A stretch of 64,000 nucleotides of DNA, taken from NCBI GenBank assembly GCA_028571685.1, contig CM053143.1, positions 154,560,329 to 154,624,328 on the forward strand, read 5' to 3'. The notes under the pieces were generated by a model. It ran no database searches and was not told the origin of the DNA. It saw only the letters and a list, made by a program, of their open reading frames with translations. Positions 1 through 11,347 of this stretch are shown piece after piece (position 1 is the first letter of the stretch; every line of letters begins with the position of its first letter). The stretch comes from Heterohyrax brucei (lineage: Eukaryota; Chordata; Mammalia; Hyracoidea; Procaviidae). The position numbers were made by a program, and so were the translations under genes.

Positions 1-415
1 CTGACCCAAGCCATGACATTCTCAATCATGTCCTATGTATATGAAAGCTGGACAATGAATACGGAAGACCTAAGAACTGACTCCTCTGACACACAAAGTA
101 GGCAAAGACTACTGAATCTTCCATGGGCTGCCAGAAGAATAAACTGAGCTGCCTGGAAGAAGTATAGCCAGAGTGCTCCTTAGAAGCAAAGATTGAGAAA
201 CTTCTCACAAACTTTGGATAAGTGATTTGAAGGGATTAGTTCCTAGAGAAAGACATCATGCTTGATAAAGTAAACAGTGAAAAAGGAAAGACCCTTGATG
301 AGACGGATTGGCAATGACGGTGAAGGTGGAGCAGGAGTCAGCAGTGTCTCGCCTTGTAGTCGATGGAGTTATCCAAAGTCAGAACTGACTTGATGGCACC
401 TCACAACAACAACAT
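1..415 (+). mobile_element. RTE (Bov-B-like) LINE, 3' end
   Basis: This is the 3' end of an RTE LINE, cut by the window start. It holds the degraded ORF C-terminus (the ESWTMN-like motif is visible in frame near base 48) and ends in a tail reading GATGGCACCT followed by CAACAACAACA. It aligns by eye to the 3' ends at 22018-22550, 45004-45358 and, inverted, 30536-30960. Frame breaks make it non-functional. Confidence 0.8.
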
Positions 416-1115
416 ATTAAGTGCAAGGTAATTACAATACAATGGATTATACCCACCAAGTATAAGTGTTAGGTTTGCCACATGTATTTTGTGCAGGGAT
501 ACAATTCAATCCATAATACATGATTTGCTATCTGTCTCTCCAAGACAGACTCTGAAATAACGTGATACATAGCAATTCACATTTCTTCTGAATATCCAGA
601 ACAAAGAAACCCTCAGACCAGACATAAGCTGAATAAACAGCTACAGGGAAGGGTCCAGGGCTTTATGATGAGGCCTCTTTATGGAATCTTTATGACATGA
701 CCTCATCTGTTTTTGTAGGATGAAGACCCATCTAAGCTCCCCCCAAACTCCTACTGTCTTCCCAGCTGTCATCTGGCATTTACTGCCTGACTTTAGTTAG
801 CTGTCCTCATGGAAATACCTTTTGTCTCTTGGCTAAATCGTAAGTTTTCTGTGGGCAGGAACACTCACAGTACAGCACAGTGAAGTCTTGTATACAACTG
901 GAAAGCAACAAGTTTACTGATCAATATTTATTGTTATAAACACTAAGGTCACACATAGATTTTAGAAAGTGTTTCAAATGACTGAAATATTTTCAGTCAA
1001 CAATACTTAGAATAACAATACAAAATATTTGGACTCTTTCCAAAATAGGTGTTTGTTTTTTCACCTGGAACTGTTCGGTTTCAGTGCATTTTGCAATGCT
1101 GTTTGTTGTGTGCCC
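416..1115. other. no recognisable feature
   Basis: AT-rich sequence with no ORF of note and no repeat family I can name. Confidence 0.4.
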
Positions 1116-1264
1116 CCATAGGACTTCCCAGGAGCCTGGTGAATTCACACTGCCAACATTTGGGTAGTAACAGCCAGGGGCTCCTCCAAAACTCTATGGA
1201 GTAGTTCTACTCTGTCCTACAGGTTGTTATGAGTCAGAATTGACTCTACAACAGTGGGTTTAGT
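1116..1264. repeat. two AfroSINE fragments in opposite orientation
   Basis: Bases 1116-1162 are a minus-strand type A middle (CCCATAGGACTTCC, AGGAGCCTGGTG). Bases 1178-1264 are a plus-strand 3' half (CTACTCTGTCCTACAGG, GAGTCAGAATTGACT). Confidence 0.65.
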
Positions 1265-1271
1265 CATCTAG

Positions 1272-1818
1272 TGTTGATATAACAGAAATACCACACGTGG
1301 ATGGCTTTAACAAAGAAAAACTTATTCTGTGGTCTACAAAACCAAATTCAAGGTGTTGACTCCAGGGGAAGGCTTTCTCTCTCTGCCAGCTCAGGAGGAA
1401 GTTTCTTGTGATGCATCAGTCTTCCCTTGGTCTGAGAGCTTCTCTTTGCAGGAACCTTGAGTCCAAAAAAGGTTCGCTGTTCCTGTTGCTGCTTTCATGG
1501 TGGTACAAGGTCCCCCACTCTCTGCTTGCTTCTCTTTCCTTTTATCTCTTGTAAGATAAGAGAAAAAAAGGTGATGCAAGCTATATCCCAGGGAAGCTCT
1601 CTTTACATTGGAGCAGGGAGGTGACCTTAGAAAGGGTGTTCCAGTTCTACTTTAATCCTCTTTAACAAATTCCAGTCTTGCCCCATTAGTCACAGGCAAA
1701 GATCAGGATTTACAACACAGTAAAGTCACAGAATGGAGGACAACCACAAAACACTTGGAATCATGACCCAGCTAAATTGCCACATTTTAGGGGAGACATA
1801 ATTCAGCCCATGACAACA
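1272..1818 (-). mobile_element. solo MaLR-type LTR
   Basis: Read on the minus strand it begins TGTTGTCATGGGCTGAATTATG, typical of MaLR/ERVL LTRs, and ends about 545 bp later in an AACA-type terminus. The interior matches the plus-strand LTR at 47377-47905 (the ATGATTCC, TGTCCTCCATT and CACCTCCCTGCTCC blocks). No internal region or second LTR is present. I could not confirm a 5-bp target duplication. Confidence 0.7.
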
Positions 1819-1920
1819 GGTCATCCCAAAAGTAAGTGGCTCTGACAGTTAGAGGCTTGTGTCAAAATTTTTACAGTAACAGAACTAGTATTTTTATCTT
1901 CTTTTGAGTCACTTTGTCAC

Positions 1921-2075
1921 AAATGAAATCCTGGTGGGTGTCGTGGTTAAGAGCTACAGCTGCTAAACAAATGATCAGTGGTCAGTGGTTTGAATCCACC
2001 AGCTGCTCCTTGGAAACTCTATGGGGCAATTCTATCAGGTTGCTATGTGATGGAAATCAACTTGAGGTCAACAGT
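1921..2075 (+). repeat. AfroSINE type A
   Basis: The GTGGTTAAGAGC head, AATCCACCAGCTGCTCCTTGG middle and diverged 3' end are visible. Confidence 0.8.
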
Positions 2076-2567
2076 TTTTGTGGGGGGGTGGGGGGAGAGG
2101 GTGGTTTATACCTGTCTATGCAAGCTCATTTGGAAGTAGTGTTATGCTAACGAGGCCGTATCAGCATGGAGTACCTCTTACACTGATCACTTTGGGGATT
2201 AAAAAAGTAGAGCAGGTTAGGCACAAGAAGAAAGCGGACGATGGAGATGACCAATTGATTAAGTCCAGGGCTCCTAGGATGGCTAACTAGGAAAGCTAGA
2301 CAACGACTTTCCCCCAGAGCTGACAGTGACACAGCCTCCCCCTAGAGCAGGTACACTGAAGTCTGACTGTCGGCTTCCTGTCTAAGACTGAGTTCCCTCT
2401 TCTTAAACCATACCTTCCCCTCAAGGTTCTCTTTTTCCTTTGTGTGAACCTTTATCATGGAACTTGCCTCACTCTGTTACCATTCTCTCTAGGTCTGTTT
2501 TCTCCACTTGAATGTGAACCCCTGAAAGGAAAAGCCTATGTCTTCTTCATCATGTTGTCTTTACATC

Positions 2568-2733
2568 CAAATAAATGGCTGCCATCAAATTGATTCCGAC
2601 TCATAGCAACCCCATAAGGATAAAGTATAACTGCCCCATAGAGTTTCCAAGGAGCACCTGGTTGATTTGAACTGCTTACCTTCTGATTAGCAGCCATAGC
2701 GCTTAACCCCTACACCACCCGCACTTCCATAGT
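2568..2733 (-). repeat. AfroSINE type A
   Basis: The inverted copy runs from GCCATCAAATTGATTCCGAC through CCCCATAGAGTTTCCAAGG to a degraded inverted head (GCTTAACCCCTACACCACC). Confidence 0.85.
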
Positions 2734-2735
2734 AG

Positions 2736-3320
2736 GTGCTGAATAGATGGTTCTCAACAGGACATAGCGGGGCGGGGGGGTTATTCCTTATTTTCTGGAC
2801 TGCGAATCATACCCCTAGCCTATAATCTCTCTTGAATTAAGTTCTCTGGAAGAATCAAGAACCCTAGAACCATGCATAGCATTTTAGAGCTCAAAGGATC
2901 TCAGATGTTTGCAAGTCATATTCTGCAAACCTGAGCGACTGTCTTGGGAGTGACCTGCAGGGGCTAAGGAACGTTCCAATGTCTCTTATTTTATGGGATG
3001 TGCAGTATTCCATTGTTGGGGCTTACTAAAAATCACTTTTAAAAATCTGCTTTTACTGCAGTTTAGATGCTTGGCAAGTTTTTGCTATTATTGCTGATAC
3101 CAGCGTGATCTTCCGGCATGTCTGAATAATCATGTCTACGATCCTTTTCAGTCCTGAAAACCTATCATTAGGTCCACTACAGCTCCATCTCTACCCCACC
3201 CCACCCAGTTGACTTTGGTATCATTTTTATTCAAAGCCAAGTAATAACCTGTGCATAGGCCAAGTAATCTTTCATCATGAGTTCAGTGGTATCACCAGAG
3301 AATATATGACCTCCTCAAAA
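2736..3320. other. mostly unassigned, possible L1M 3' UTR trace
   Basis: Bases about 2995-3170 (CAGTATTCCATTG, GCTTGGCAAGTTTTTGCTATT) resemble the old L1M 3' UTR seen again at 3700-4640. The rest is unassigned. Confidence 0.35.
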
Positions 3321-3321
3321 A

Positions 3322-3494
3322 CGTTGGAGGCATAGTGGTTAAGTGCTATGTCCACTAACCAAAATGTTGGCAGTTTGAATTCACCAGGTGTTCCTTGGAA
3401 ACTCTATGAAGCACTTCTACTCTGTCCTACAGGGTTGCTATAAGTTGGAATCCACTCAGTGGCAGTGGGTTTGGTTTTTGGTTTTGTTTTGGTG
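3322..3494 (+). repeat. AfroSINE type A
   Basis: Nearly full length, with a GTGGTTAAGTGCTATG head and a GTGGGTTTGGTTTTTGG tail, followed by T-rich sequence. Confidence 0.85.
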
Positions 3495-4137
3495 CTCCTG
3501 GGGATCTCCCTCAATCATTTATTCAAGCACCTCTATATAACACTGTCTGTCCCACCTCACCAATTTGAGAGAGTTACTAAGCTACAGGAGAGGAAAAAAA
3601 ATTGCTCTCTGTGAGTTTAAAATTCATATTCTACCATAAAGTAATGCATGCCCTTCACAGATACTTCATGGCATTTGGGTAAAGAAAAAGAAAAAAAAAA
3701 TTTTCAGAATATCATCTTTTAGAATTAATCCTGTTAATTATTTCACAAACATCTTTCTGTCCTCTGTGTCTGTGTGTGTGTAGGTGTGCATGTGACCAGA
3801 AGGGGAGCAAAATCTTGCAGTCTGGTTTTTCGTTCTCTGAATCATGTATTGACCATATTCCAATGTCAGTAAAATTCTTCTACAACATCTATGTTTCAGA
3901 CTCATCAAATTTTCCTTCAGCAACCCCTGCCACTGGGCATGAAGGTTGTTTCCAACTTGTAACCACCATAATAAATCCGAGGGAGCCCTGTTGGCACAAG
4001 AGTTCAGCACTCAGCTGCTGACAGAAAGGTTGATGGTGGAAACCCACAAGCCGCTCTGCATGAAGACAGGCCTGGAAATGCGTTCACAGAAAGATTACAG
4101 GCAGGGAAATCTCTGGGGCTGTTTCACTCTGTCCTGC

Positions 4138-4297
4138 AGAGCCCTGGTTGCCTAGTGGTTAAGTGCTATAGCTGCTAACCACAATTCAACAGTTCAGATC
4201 CACTATGGGCTCCTTGGAAGCTCTAGGGAAGCAGTTCTGCTCTGCCCTATAGGATCGCTATGCGTTGTCATAGACTCCATTGGTTTGGTTGGTTTTT
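4138..4297 (+). repeat. AfroSINE type A, inserted in a type B copy
   Basis: Complete from GAGCCCTGGTTGCCTAGTGG to TTGGTTTGGTTGG. Confidence 0.8.
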
Positions 4298-4298
4298 T

Positions 4299-4438
4299 GG
4301 CAGAGCCCTGGTGGTGCAATGGTTAAGGGTTCTGCTGGTAACCACAAAGTCAGCAGTTTGAATCCACCAGCTGCTGTCCTACAGGACTGCTATGAGTCAG
4401 AATCAACTCGATAGCTATAGGTTTGTTTTTTTTTTTTT
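4299..4438 (+). repeat. AfroSINE type A with internal deletion
   Basis: The GAGCCCTGGTGGTGCAATGG head is followed by a body that lacks the CTCCTTGGAAACTCTATGG segment. It ends in TTTGTTTTTTTTTT. Confidence 0.8.
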
Positions 4439-4640
4439 CAGATAGAGTTACTGTGAGCCAGAATCTACCTGATAGTACACAATAGCAGTAAGGAATTCTA
4501 CAGTGAGTGTCCTTGTGTTTGTAGCTGTAAGAATTGCCCTGGTTATTTCTTCCGAATAAATTCCTAGAAATCAGACTCTAAGTTCAAGGTAGATTAAAAA
4601 TTTGGGACATCACTTTTATCCATATTGCATGAGGTATGAT

Positions 4641-5716
4641 CTTTCCAGTTAGGTCTCGTGAGACACCTTCATTAACACATATGTCTCTTCCAGAACTTAG
4701 TTCTGCATGAGTTCCTGGTTAATTAAATTGTCTTGTGTTATTGTTTTGTGTTTATTTGTTTTTTACTGTACTCATGATGACCAAGCTACAAACACGTATA
4801 AGCTGTAAATGAATCACACAACACAGATTTTTCTTTCTACCCAAAGTCCTGGATCGGTTGACACTTCCTGCAGCGTGGTTCACTCTACCTTAGTCTGGGT
4901 GGTTCACGACTTGTCCTTCCTGTTTTCTGCCTCCTAGCGGCTGTGTGTGCTTTGAATCATGCTGCTACCCCCAGATGGCTAGATCTCATTAGACTAGATT
5001 CTCTCTTTTGAGTCCAGGGGCATTTTCCACTCCCATGTCTTTCATTAGCTTTTCCCTGCCAGGGTTTCTAACACCTTGTAATTTGATCACCTTGGCCAAT
5101 TTCATCAAGGCGTTTCTATCTTACAGATCATTAATAAAGATTAAATGGCAACACCTAAGCCTGACCTCCCCGGCCCCACCCAGGGCTCCACCCTACCTCA
5201 GTTTCATTGCCCTGTTTCACGGCAATGCTTTCTAATTGACACCCCATAGGACCACACCTTGACTTAATGCTGGACTCCACAGGCAGACTCCCCTTCAGTG
5301 CCTTAAGAGGTGGCCACACCTAGGAACTTAAGTTTCCACCTCCCATTCTCCCCAGGCTCTTAAATGACCCCTGCCCTGGATATCTTCCAGGTACCTTTAA
5401 GGGTGACTCGAAGGGGATGGCTCCACAGCTCTCTGGGCTCCACTTGGGCTCAGCCAGTAAGGCTGTGGCAGAGAGAGCAGTGTGACGTTAGTCTATCCAT
5501 CCACCCAACTTCCTTCCTGAGGGCTGTTGGTAGATGGCTGAGACTCTCCACGGAAGGTCACTGCCCTATCAGGGAGTCCTTTCCACACTGCTCTCTCGGG
5601 ACCCTCACCAACATCTTCTCCTTGCCCTTTCAGATCTAGGAGTAGTACAGCCCTGTTGCTAGCTCACAAGCTTCTATCTCAAACCCTGTTTTTTGCCAAC
5701 ACCTTGCCCATCCCTT
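4641..5716. other. no recognisable feature
   Basis: Mixed-composition sequence without an assignable repeat. Short open frames at 5008-5235 and 5364-5639 show no domain, splice context or homology I recognise. Confidence 0.4.
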
Positions 5717-5829
5717 GTAAATAGTGAGTAGAACTGCCCCATAGAGTATCCAAGGAGTGGCTGGTGGATTCAAACTGCCAACCTTGGGTTAGTAGTCAAA
5801 TGCTTAACCACTGTACCACCAGGGCCCCA
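5717..5829 (-). repeat. AfroSINE type A, lacking its 3' end
   Basis: It begins at GTAGAACTGCCCCATAGAG and runs to the inverted head ACCACTGTACCACCAGGGC. The GAGTCGGAAT block is absent. Confidence 0.8.
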
Positions 5830-5915
5830 TAATATAGCCAGGTCTGGGATAATGCTGCTATGGGACCAAATTTGGCCTGGATCTTCACCTCTGCTTTCAG
5901 TTAACAGTGTAATTT

Positions 5916-6122
5916 ACATCAAAACCAGTTGCCATCAAGTCAGTTCTGACTCATGGAGACCTCACATGTGTCAGAGTAGAACCGTGCTTCATAGGGTTTC
6001 AACAGCTGAATTTTTTCAGAATAAGATTGCCTGGCCTTTCTTCCAAGGTGCCTCTGGGTACATTCAATCCTCTAGCCTTTCAGTTAGCAGCCAAGTGTGT
6101 TAATACCTGTTTGCACCATCTA
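5916..6122 (-). repeat. AfroSINE type C
   Basis: The type C middle is visible (AGATTGCCTGGCCTTTCTTCC, GGTGCCTCTGGGT), with an inverted head GTTTGCACCATCTAGG. Confidence 0.8.
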
Positions 6123-6279
6123 GGAGCTATAATTACATCAAGTCCCTCTTAAAAGCAAAGTTCCCATTCTCTCAGATCCACAAATATTTAGCTCTTGTGA
6201 TTTCTCTTGCTTTTAATATAAAAGAACTTTGAAATTTCCTGAACAAGAGCTATCGCATACTTTCCAGTATTTTCCATTT

Positions 6280-6340
6280 ATTCACTCACTGACTATTTGT
6301 TGCGCCTCTGCTATGTGCTGGACACTGGGCCAGACATGGA
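6280..6340 (-). repeat. MIR/L2-type 3' fragment
   Basis: TATTTGTTGCGCCTCTGCTATGTGCTGG matches the conserved end of MIR in inverted orientation. About 60 bp survive. The rest of 6123-6605 is unassigned. Confidence 0.5.
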
Positions 6341-6607
6341 GCACACATCTACAAGCCAAGCAGGCCATTGGTGCTATGCAGATGAACTGGAGCTGTGACA
6401 TCAGTAACCCTGACTGGTCAGAAGTGAGGTGTTCCCTGCAAACAGGTGCCTTTTGTTACTTATTTTCCAACTGAGTGAAGCTAGGGCCTCTTTCTTCTGT
6501 GAGTAAATTCAACATTTCATGGCATCCTAAAAGAACTTCAGCTCTGCAAAGGCAGAAACAGAGTATAAGGATTATTTGGAAAAAAGGACAGCCTCCTTGT
6601 CCTTGTA

Positions 6608-7141
6608 CGAGTTCTGACAATTGAGTTCAAGAACTCATTCTAGACAAAGTGCTACATATGTCATTGCTGAATATCACTATGGCCACCTTCAAAATACTAC
6701 CCTTGGAAAGCTATGCACCAACACTGGCACCTGGTCTACCTTTCAAAGCAATTTTGGCAATCTTTTTCTGAAATGACTGCCAGTGCTATTGCTGTATTAC
6801 CCTTGATGTCCTGAATGTCATAAAAATATTTTCCTTTCAATATTTCCTTTATCTTCAGGTAAAGAAAAAAGTCACTGGGGGACAGATCAGGTGAGTAAGG
6901 TGTTCCAATACAGTTATTTGTTCACTAGCTAAAAGCTCCATCACAGACAACTATATATTTAAGTTCACAAACTTGCCACCACGCACAATCACCATTCCAG
7001 AAAGAGTTCCAAAATTGCTTTCAAGAGTGGACTAGGCACTGGTGTCAGTGCGCAGCTTCCCAAGGGGAGTACTTCAAAGAGGACTGTAGTGATGTGCAGC
7101 AGTTGGAACAGTTAAGTTCACTGACTTAATTGTCAGACCCG
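6608..7141 (-). mobile_element. palindromic mariner-derived element, copy 1
   Basis: This 534-bp non-autonomous element is bounded by TA at 6606-6607 and 7142-7143. Its ends are inverted repeats (CGAGTTCTGACAATT at the left; TTAATTGTCAGACCCG at the right). The left portion is an inverted mariner transposase 3' end. The right arm, about 6990-7110, carries the same 3' end in the opposite orientation. The arms pair over roughly 190 bp at about 80% by eye. Confidence 0.8.
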
Positions 7142-7251
7142 TATACCAAAGGATCAGCCTGACACACCCATGGGTCACGAGTCTTGCCACAGCTGGAACC
7201 AGTACTGTGACCTTCTGGATGGTCTGCCCAGCCTCTGTGTTTCCTGTTGTT

Positions 7252-7446
7252 ATTGTGCCCCTCTGAGTTGATTTCCAGCTCATAGCAACCCTACAGGACA
7301 GAGTAGAACTCCTCACAGGGCTTCCTAGACTGAAAGCTGTACAGGCAGACCACCAGGTCTTTCCTCCTGCAGAGCAGCTGGTGAGTTTGAACTGCTGACC
7401 TTTCAGTTAGTAGCTGATTGACGAAACCATTGTACCGCCAGAGCTG
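7252..7446 (-). repeat. AfroSINE type B
   Basis: Inverted, with the type B segment GACCACCAGGTCTTTCCTCC and head CATTGTACCGCCAGAGC. Confidence 0.8.
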
Positions 7447-7639
7447 CTTGTCCTCTCCTAGTGGCAACGTTCCCACACATGGCCCACTTCGGCCTGGGTG
7501 TTCACAGCCATCACTCTGGGTCTCCTTTCCATTTCTCACCCGGTCTCACTCCTAGTCCATTTCTGCTACTGATTAAACCTGGATTTATACTAACTTCATC
7601 CCCATCGCTTCTGCCTCTGTAAAGTTGGTGGTTCTTCTT

Positions 7640-8325
7640 GATCTGTAAGGCTTTCTGTGTGTGTTGTGTTTGGTAAAATCATATATAACAAAACATTTGC
7701 CAGTTCAACAATTTTTACACTTAGAATTCATTGACATTGATTATGTTTCTCACGGTCTACATCTATTACCACTATCCCTTTGTCATTATTGCACTATCAT
7801 TAGCAGAAACAGAAACCCTGGTGGTGTAGTGGTTAAGCATTATATCTGCTAATCCAAATGTCAGCCGTTTGAATCCACCAGGCACCCTTGGAAACTCTCT
7901 GAAGCAGTTCTACTCTGTCCTATTGAGTCACTATGAGGTGAAATTAACTTGACAGCAGGGGTTTTGCCTTTTGGGTTTATTAGCAGAAACACGGTGCCCA
8001 CTACCCAATGACTCCTCCTCGTCTCCTTCCTCCCATCCCAGCCAACCACCATTAAGTTTTATATTCTCTGTACAATTGCCTATTTCATATAGGTCGGATC
8101 ATAGAATATTTGTCTTTTTGGGACCAACTTTCTTCACTCAGCGTGGTCTAAAGATTCATCCACGATGTAACAAGCGCCAGGACTTCATTCCTCTTGATGG
8201 CTAAGAAATATCTCATTACATGTGTGGACTACGTCTGTTGCATCCATTCTTCTGCTAATGGACACTTGGGGTGTTTACACCTTTTGCTATTGTAATAGCG
8301 TTGCAATGAGCATGGGCACAGTGGC
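7640..8325 (-). mobile_element. old L1M 3' UTR, split by a SINE
   Basis: The phrases CAATTTTTACACTTAGAATTC, CCAACCACCATTAAG, TATTTGTCTTTTTGGGACC and TGCTATTGTAATAGCGTTGC follow the order of an old mammalian L1 3' UTR read in reverse. The SINE at 7811-7978 interrupts it. Confidence 0.7.
7811..7978 (+). repeat. AfroSINE type A with 12-bp target duplication
   Basis: Full length. A perfect direct repeat ATTAGCAGAAAC flanks it at 7799-7810 and 7979-7990, so the insertion boundaries are exact. Confidence 0.92.
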
Positions 8326-8811
8326 TAGGTCTCTCAGTCCTGTTCATTCCTGATCAGCCTGACTTTGTTTCTCCTCTGCCTTTCTCTATCCCAAGGTGCC
8401 TTGAGGAAGATCCGTTCTTGGTTCTGGTTCTTTGGAGTCCAACTCCCGACATGAACTCAGGGTCCTCCTCCATCCCGTACTCACTCCTAAATCCTAAGTG
8501 TTCTTTTTCTAGTCAATTTTGTATGCATTTTTCTTACTCAGAATACCCCAAAACCCAGGATTCTTCCTTTTCTTTCTTCTTCAGTCTTTTTTTTTTTTTT
8601 TTTTTTGGTCCTATCTCTTTTTCCTTCTCCATGTCTTTTTCTCTCAAATTTCCTATGGAGAGCTACAGAAACTCCTTGTTTTCACCAATAGATATTTTCC
8701 TGGGGAGCTCATGTAACTAAAATTTATAAAATTTGAAATTTCCCCAATGTGCTTAAAATAATAACACAAATACTAGTAGTAGCAGCAGAAGTTTCAAGTT
8801 TAATCGTTGGC
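8326..8811. other. unassigned, with poly-T tract
   Basis: Pyrimidine-rich sequence with an uninterrupted T run near 8586-8606. Open frames here arise from low-complexity T/C sequence. Confidence 0.4.
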
Positions 8812-8965
8812 AGAGTCCTTGAGGTAAGTACTATCACTCTGCCCAGTTTGTAGTCACAGTGACCAACACCAGGAGAAGGGTAGTGACTTGCCCAACGTCA
8901 CACGGCTATGGAAGATCTGGGACTCCAGCGCAGGTCTGCTTGACACCATAGCCTAACCTTTCTGT
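8812..8965 (-). repeat. MIR
   Basis: GAGGTAAGTACTATCA, GTGACTTGCCCAACGTCACAC and a CTGGGACTC-type stretch follow the MIR core in inverted order. Confidence 0.75.
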
Positions 8966-10030
8966 CTTTGCAATTGTACAATTCAAGAACTCCTAATATC
9001 TCCTGAAAGAAGCAGGTTTCTGCACCTGAGATACTCCTTCCCCAGCTACCCATCCTGTAAGTATCAACTTTTATATAATGACCTTCCCGCCACAGGACAC
9101 ACCCTTCAGCCTCTGCTGGGTGGGGGAGACTCACCAGGGAAACCTATTGACTCTCCATCTACAACAGGTCCCGCGCTGGGTGTGACCTTGGGTGGGGAGC
9201 CACCCAAACCACCTTTTTACATCTGTTCACTCACACATCCTCCCAAGGATAACTCTGGCTCTGGAGGCTGCCTTTCATACCACCCCATCACGTGGGCAGG
9301 TGGCACGCTCTGCTTGGGCTACGATGAGAGCTTCCAATAACATGCAACCCCTACATGGCTGCCTTTCCAAAAGGAAGGAATGTCTGCATAAAAGAGCAAA
9401 TAGAAATAGAGAAAGAGCCGGCACCAGCTACACTCAGTTATCCTAGTTCTGTCATTCATTAAACAATATCCAGATAGTCAACAAAGTTTCAGGCCAAGAC
9501 CCTCTCTCGGAGGAGTCCATCTTGCAGTATCAGTAGGAGAAATCAAAGATAGACTCAGTGCTCCTGTGCTGGACTATATTGTCATCTCAGCAAATATTCA
9601 CTCCCTTCTGTCTCCCCCCATAGATTTGGGGCTTGGCTATGTAAGATAATTTGACCAACAGAACATGGGTACAGATGGCAATGTGCCAGTTTCAAGTGAA
9701 GCCTTGAGGAGGTGTTGCAAATATCTGCCGACTTCCTTGAACTCCTGCCCTCTGCCATGAGGACACCGTTGACCGATGGAATTACTCCTTTAGCCTGGGT
9801 CCCAGAATAGGAAGTCATGTGTGGGCACCTCTGACTTACAACAGGCAACTCACAGCTACCAACAAGCAACAGGAATCAACGATGGATATTTGTTTCTGAA
9901 GGCCTTTGACACTTGGAAGTTGTTTGTTATACAGCATTAGCGCAATGAAAACTGATTAATCCAGTCCCATATACAGCTACTTTCCCTACCTACTCTGGAA
10001 TTTTTTTTTTTTTTTTTTAATGCACTTTGA
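8966..10030. other. no recognisable feature
   Basis: I see no repeat I can name and no convincing coding frame. A T run lies at about 10002-10018. Confidence 0.4.
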
Positions 10031-10032
10031 AT

Positions 10033-10246
10033 TGGATTGAGTCCCTGGGAGGCACAAATGTTTAAATGCTCAACTACTGACTGGAAAGTTGGCAGTTGGA
10101 ACCTACCCAGAGATGCACTGGAAGAAAGGCTTGGTGGTTGACTTCCCAAAAATATCACCCATCAAAACCCTTAGAGAGCACTGTTCAGTTTTGACACACA
10201 TGAGGTCGTCATGAGTTGGCACTGACTCAAAGGCAACTATTGTTGT
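10033..10246 (+). repeat. AfroSINE type C
   Basis: The head (GGCACAAATGTTTAAATGCTC), CCCAGAGATGCACTGGAAG and the 3' block GTCATGAGTTGGCACTGACTC are visible. It ends in a TTGTTGTTGTC tail. Confidence 0.85.
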
Positions 10247-10810
10247 TGTCATATAATTACTTGTCCTGTAGGTGATGACTTTGACTGATCCATCTGAGAT
10301 ATTTGCAAAATGATTAGTTGGATAGCAGGAACTGAACAAAATTTCCCGATCCACATGTCATATAAAGGCCTGCAGAAACCTCAGACACCCAGCACCAACC
10401 ATTCTACAGAGAATACTGTTGATCACTGCTACCCACAGACACCTTATTTTCTATTCTTCATTATCAGTTTCTAAAGTTAACGTCAGCCACATCAAGGGCA
10501 AGCACTTGTTTAAACACTCGGAAGGCTCTAAATGAGTTTAATATTTACAATGTAAGACCAAGACCAGCCAAGAAGACTTATGAAACAAGGAACTGCGGCT
10601 TTAGATTTCTTTCCAGTAATCATTTGGTGCACTGTGGGTGTTCAATCATGTTCTTTTAATTTCCTTTCATTCAGCAAGTGTTTATTGAGCTTATTCTATA
10701 TGTGAGGCACTGAGGATACCAAGGCAAGATTTCCACCATCAGTTAACTAGTTGGCCATCTCATAGAAACAACAAGTGCTCATGTTACTCTACTGGAAGTC
10801 AATATATGTA
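10247..10810. other. mostly unassigned; MIR-like 3' end at 10668-10730
   Basis: Only GTGTTTATTGAGCTTATTC with TGAGGCACTGAGGATACC is assignable, as an inverted MIR end. Confidence 0.45.
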
Positions 10811-11347
10811 TGAAGACTGCCAGTTAAGTTCGTGAAGTCACCCTAGAAAAACTGCTGCATATCTCACTGCTGAATATCGCTACAGTCACCTTCAAAGCAC
10901 TCCCCTTGGGAAGCTAGGCACCTATACCAGTGCCTAGTCCACCCTTCAAAGCAATTTTGGAACTCTTTTTATGGAACAGCCATCAGAGCTGTCATCATAC
11001 TACCCTTGATGTCCTGAATGTCATCAAAATGTCTTTCTCTCAAGATTTCCTTTATCCTTGCATAAAGAAAAAAAGTCATTGAGGGCCAGATCACATGAGT
11101 AGGGCGGATGTTCCAATACAGCTATTTGTTTCCTGGCTAAAAACTCTCTCACAGACAACTATACAGTGAAGTTTGTGAACTTGCCACTGTGCCATTGAGA
11201 GCAATGGCCATTCCAGAAACAGTTCCAAGATTGCTTCGAAGGGTGAACTAGCTGCTGGCATTGGTGGATAGATTCCAAAGAGGAGTACTCAAAGGTGACT
11301 GCAGTGATACTTACAATGAGGTTCACAGACTTAATTGTCAAACCTCA
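10811..11347 (-). mobile_element. palindromic mariner-derived element, copy 2
   Basis: Same structure as 6608-7141: left terminus TGAAGACTGCCAGTTAAGTTC after a TA, an inverted transposase 3' end with ACTCCCCTTGGGAAGCTAGG, and a right arm in the opposite orientation ending near TTAATTGTCAAACCTCA. The exact right edge is uncertain by a few bases. Confidence 0.75.

Larger units (their letters stand above)
3977..4495 (+). repeat. AfroSINE type B, split by two younger SINEs
   Basis: The head and body are at 3977-4138, including the type B segment AAAGATTACAGGCAGG. The missing 3' end (GAGTTACTGTGAGCCAGAATC) reappears at 4441-4495. Two type A copies sit between these halves. Confidence 0.65.
3700..4640 (-). 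mobile_element. old L1M 3' UTR fragment, interrupted by SINEs
   Basis: The flanks at 3700-3976 and 4496-4640 carry the old L1 3' UTR phrases GGTTGTTTCCAACTTGTAACC and AATAAATTCCTAGAAATCAG in the order expected for a minus-strand copy. The SINE cluster at 3977-4495 lies between them, so the L1 predates the SINEs. Confidence 0.55.

Noticed and set aside
8418-8720. 100-codon ORF rich in Phe/Ser
   Set aside because: It is produced by a T/C-rich tract with a T run; low complexity.
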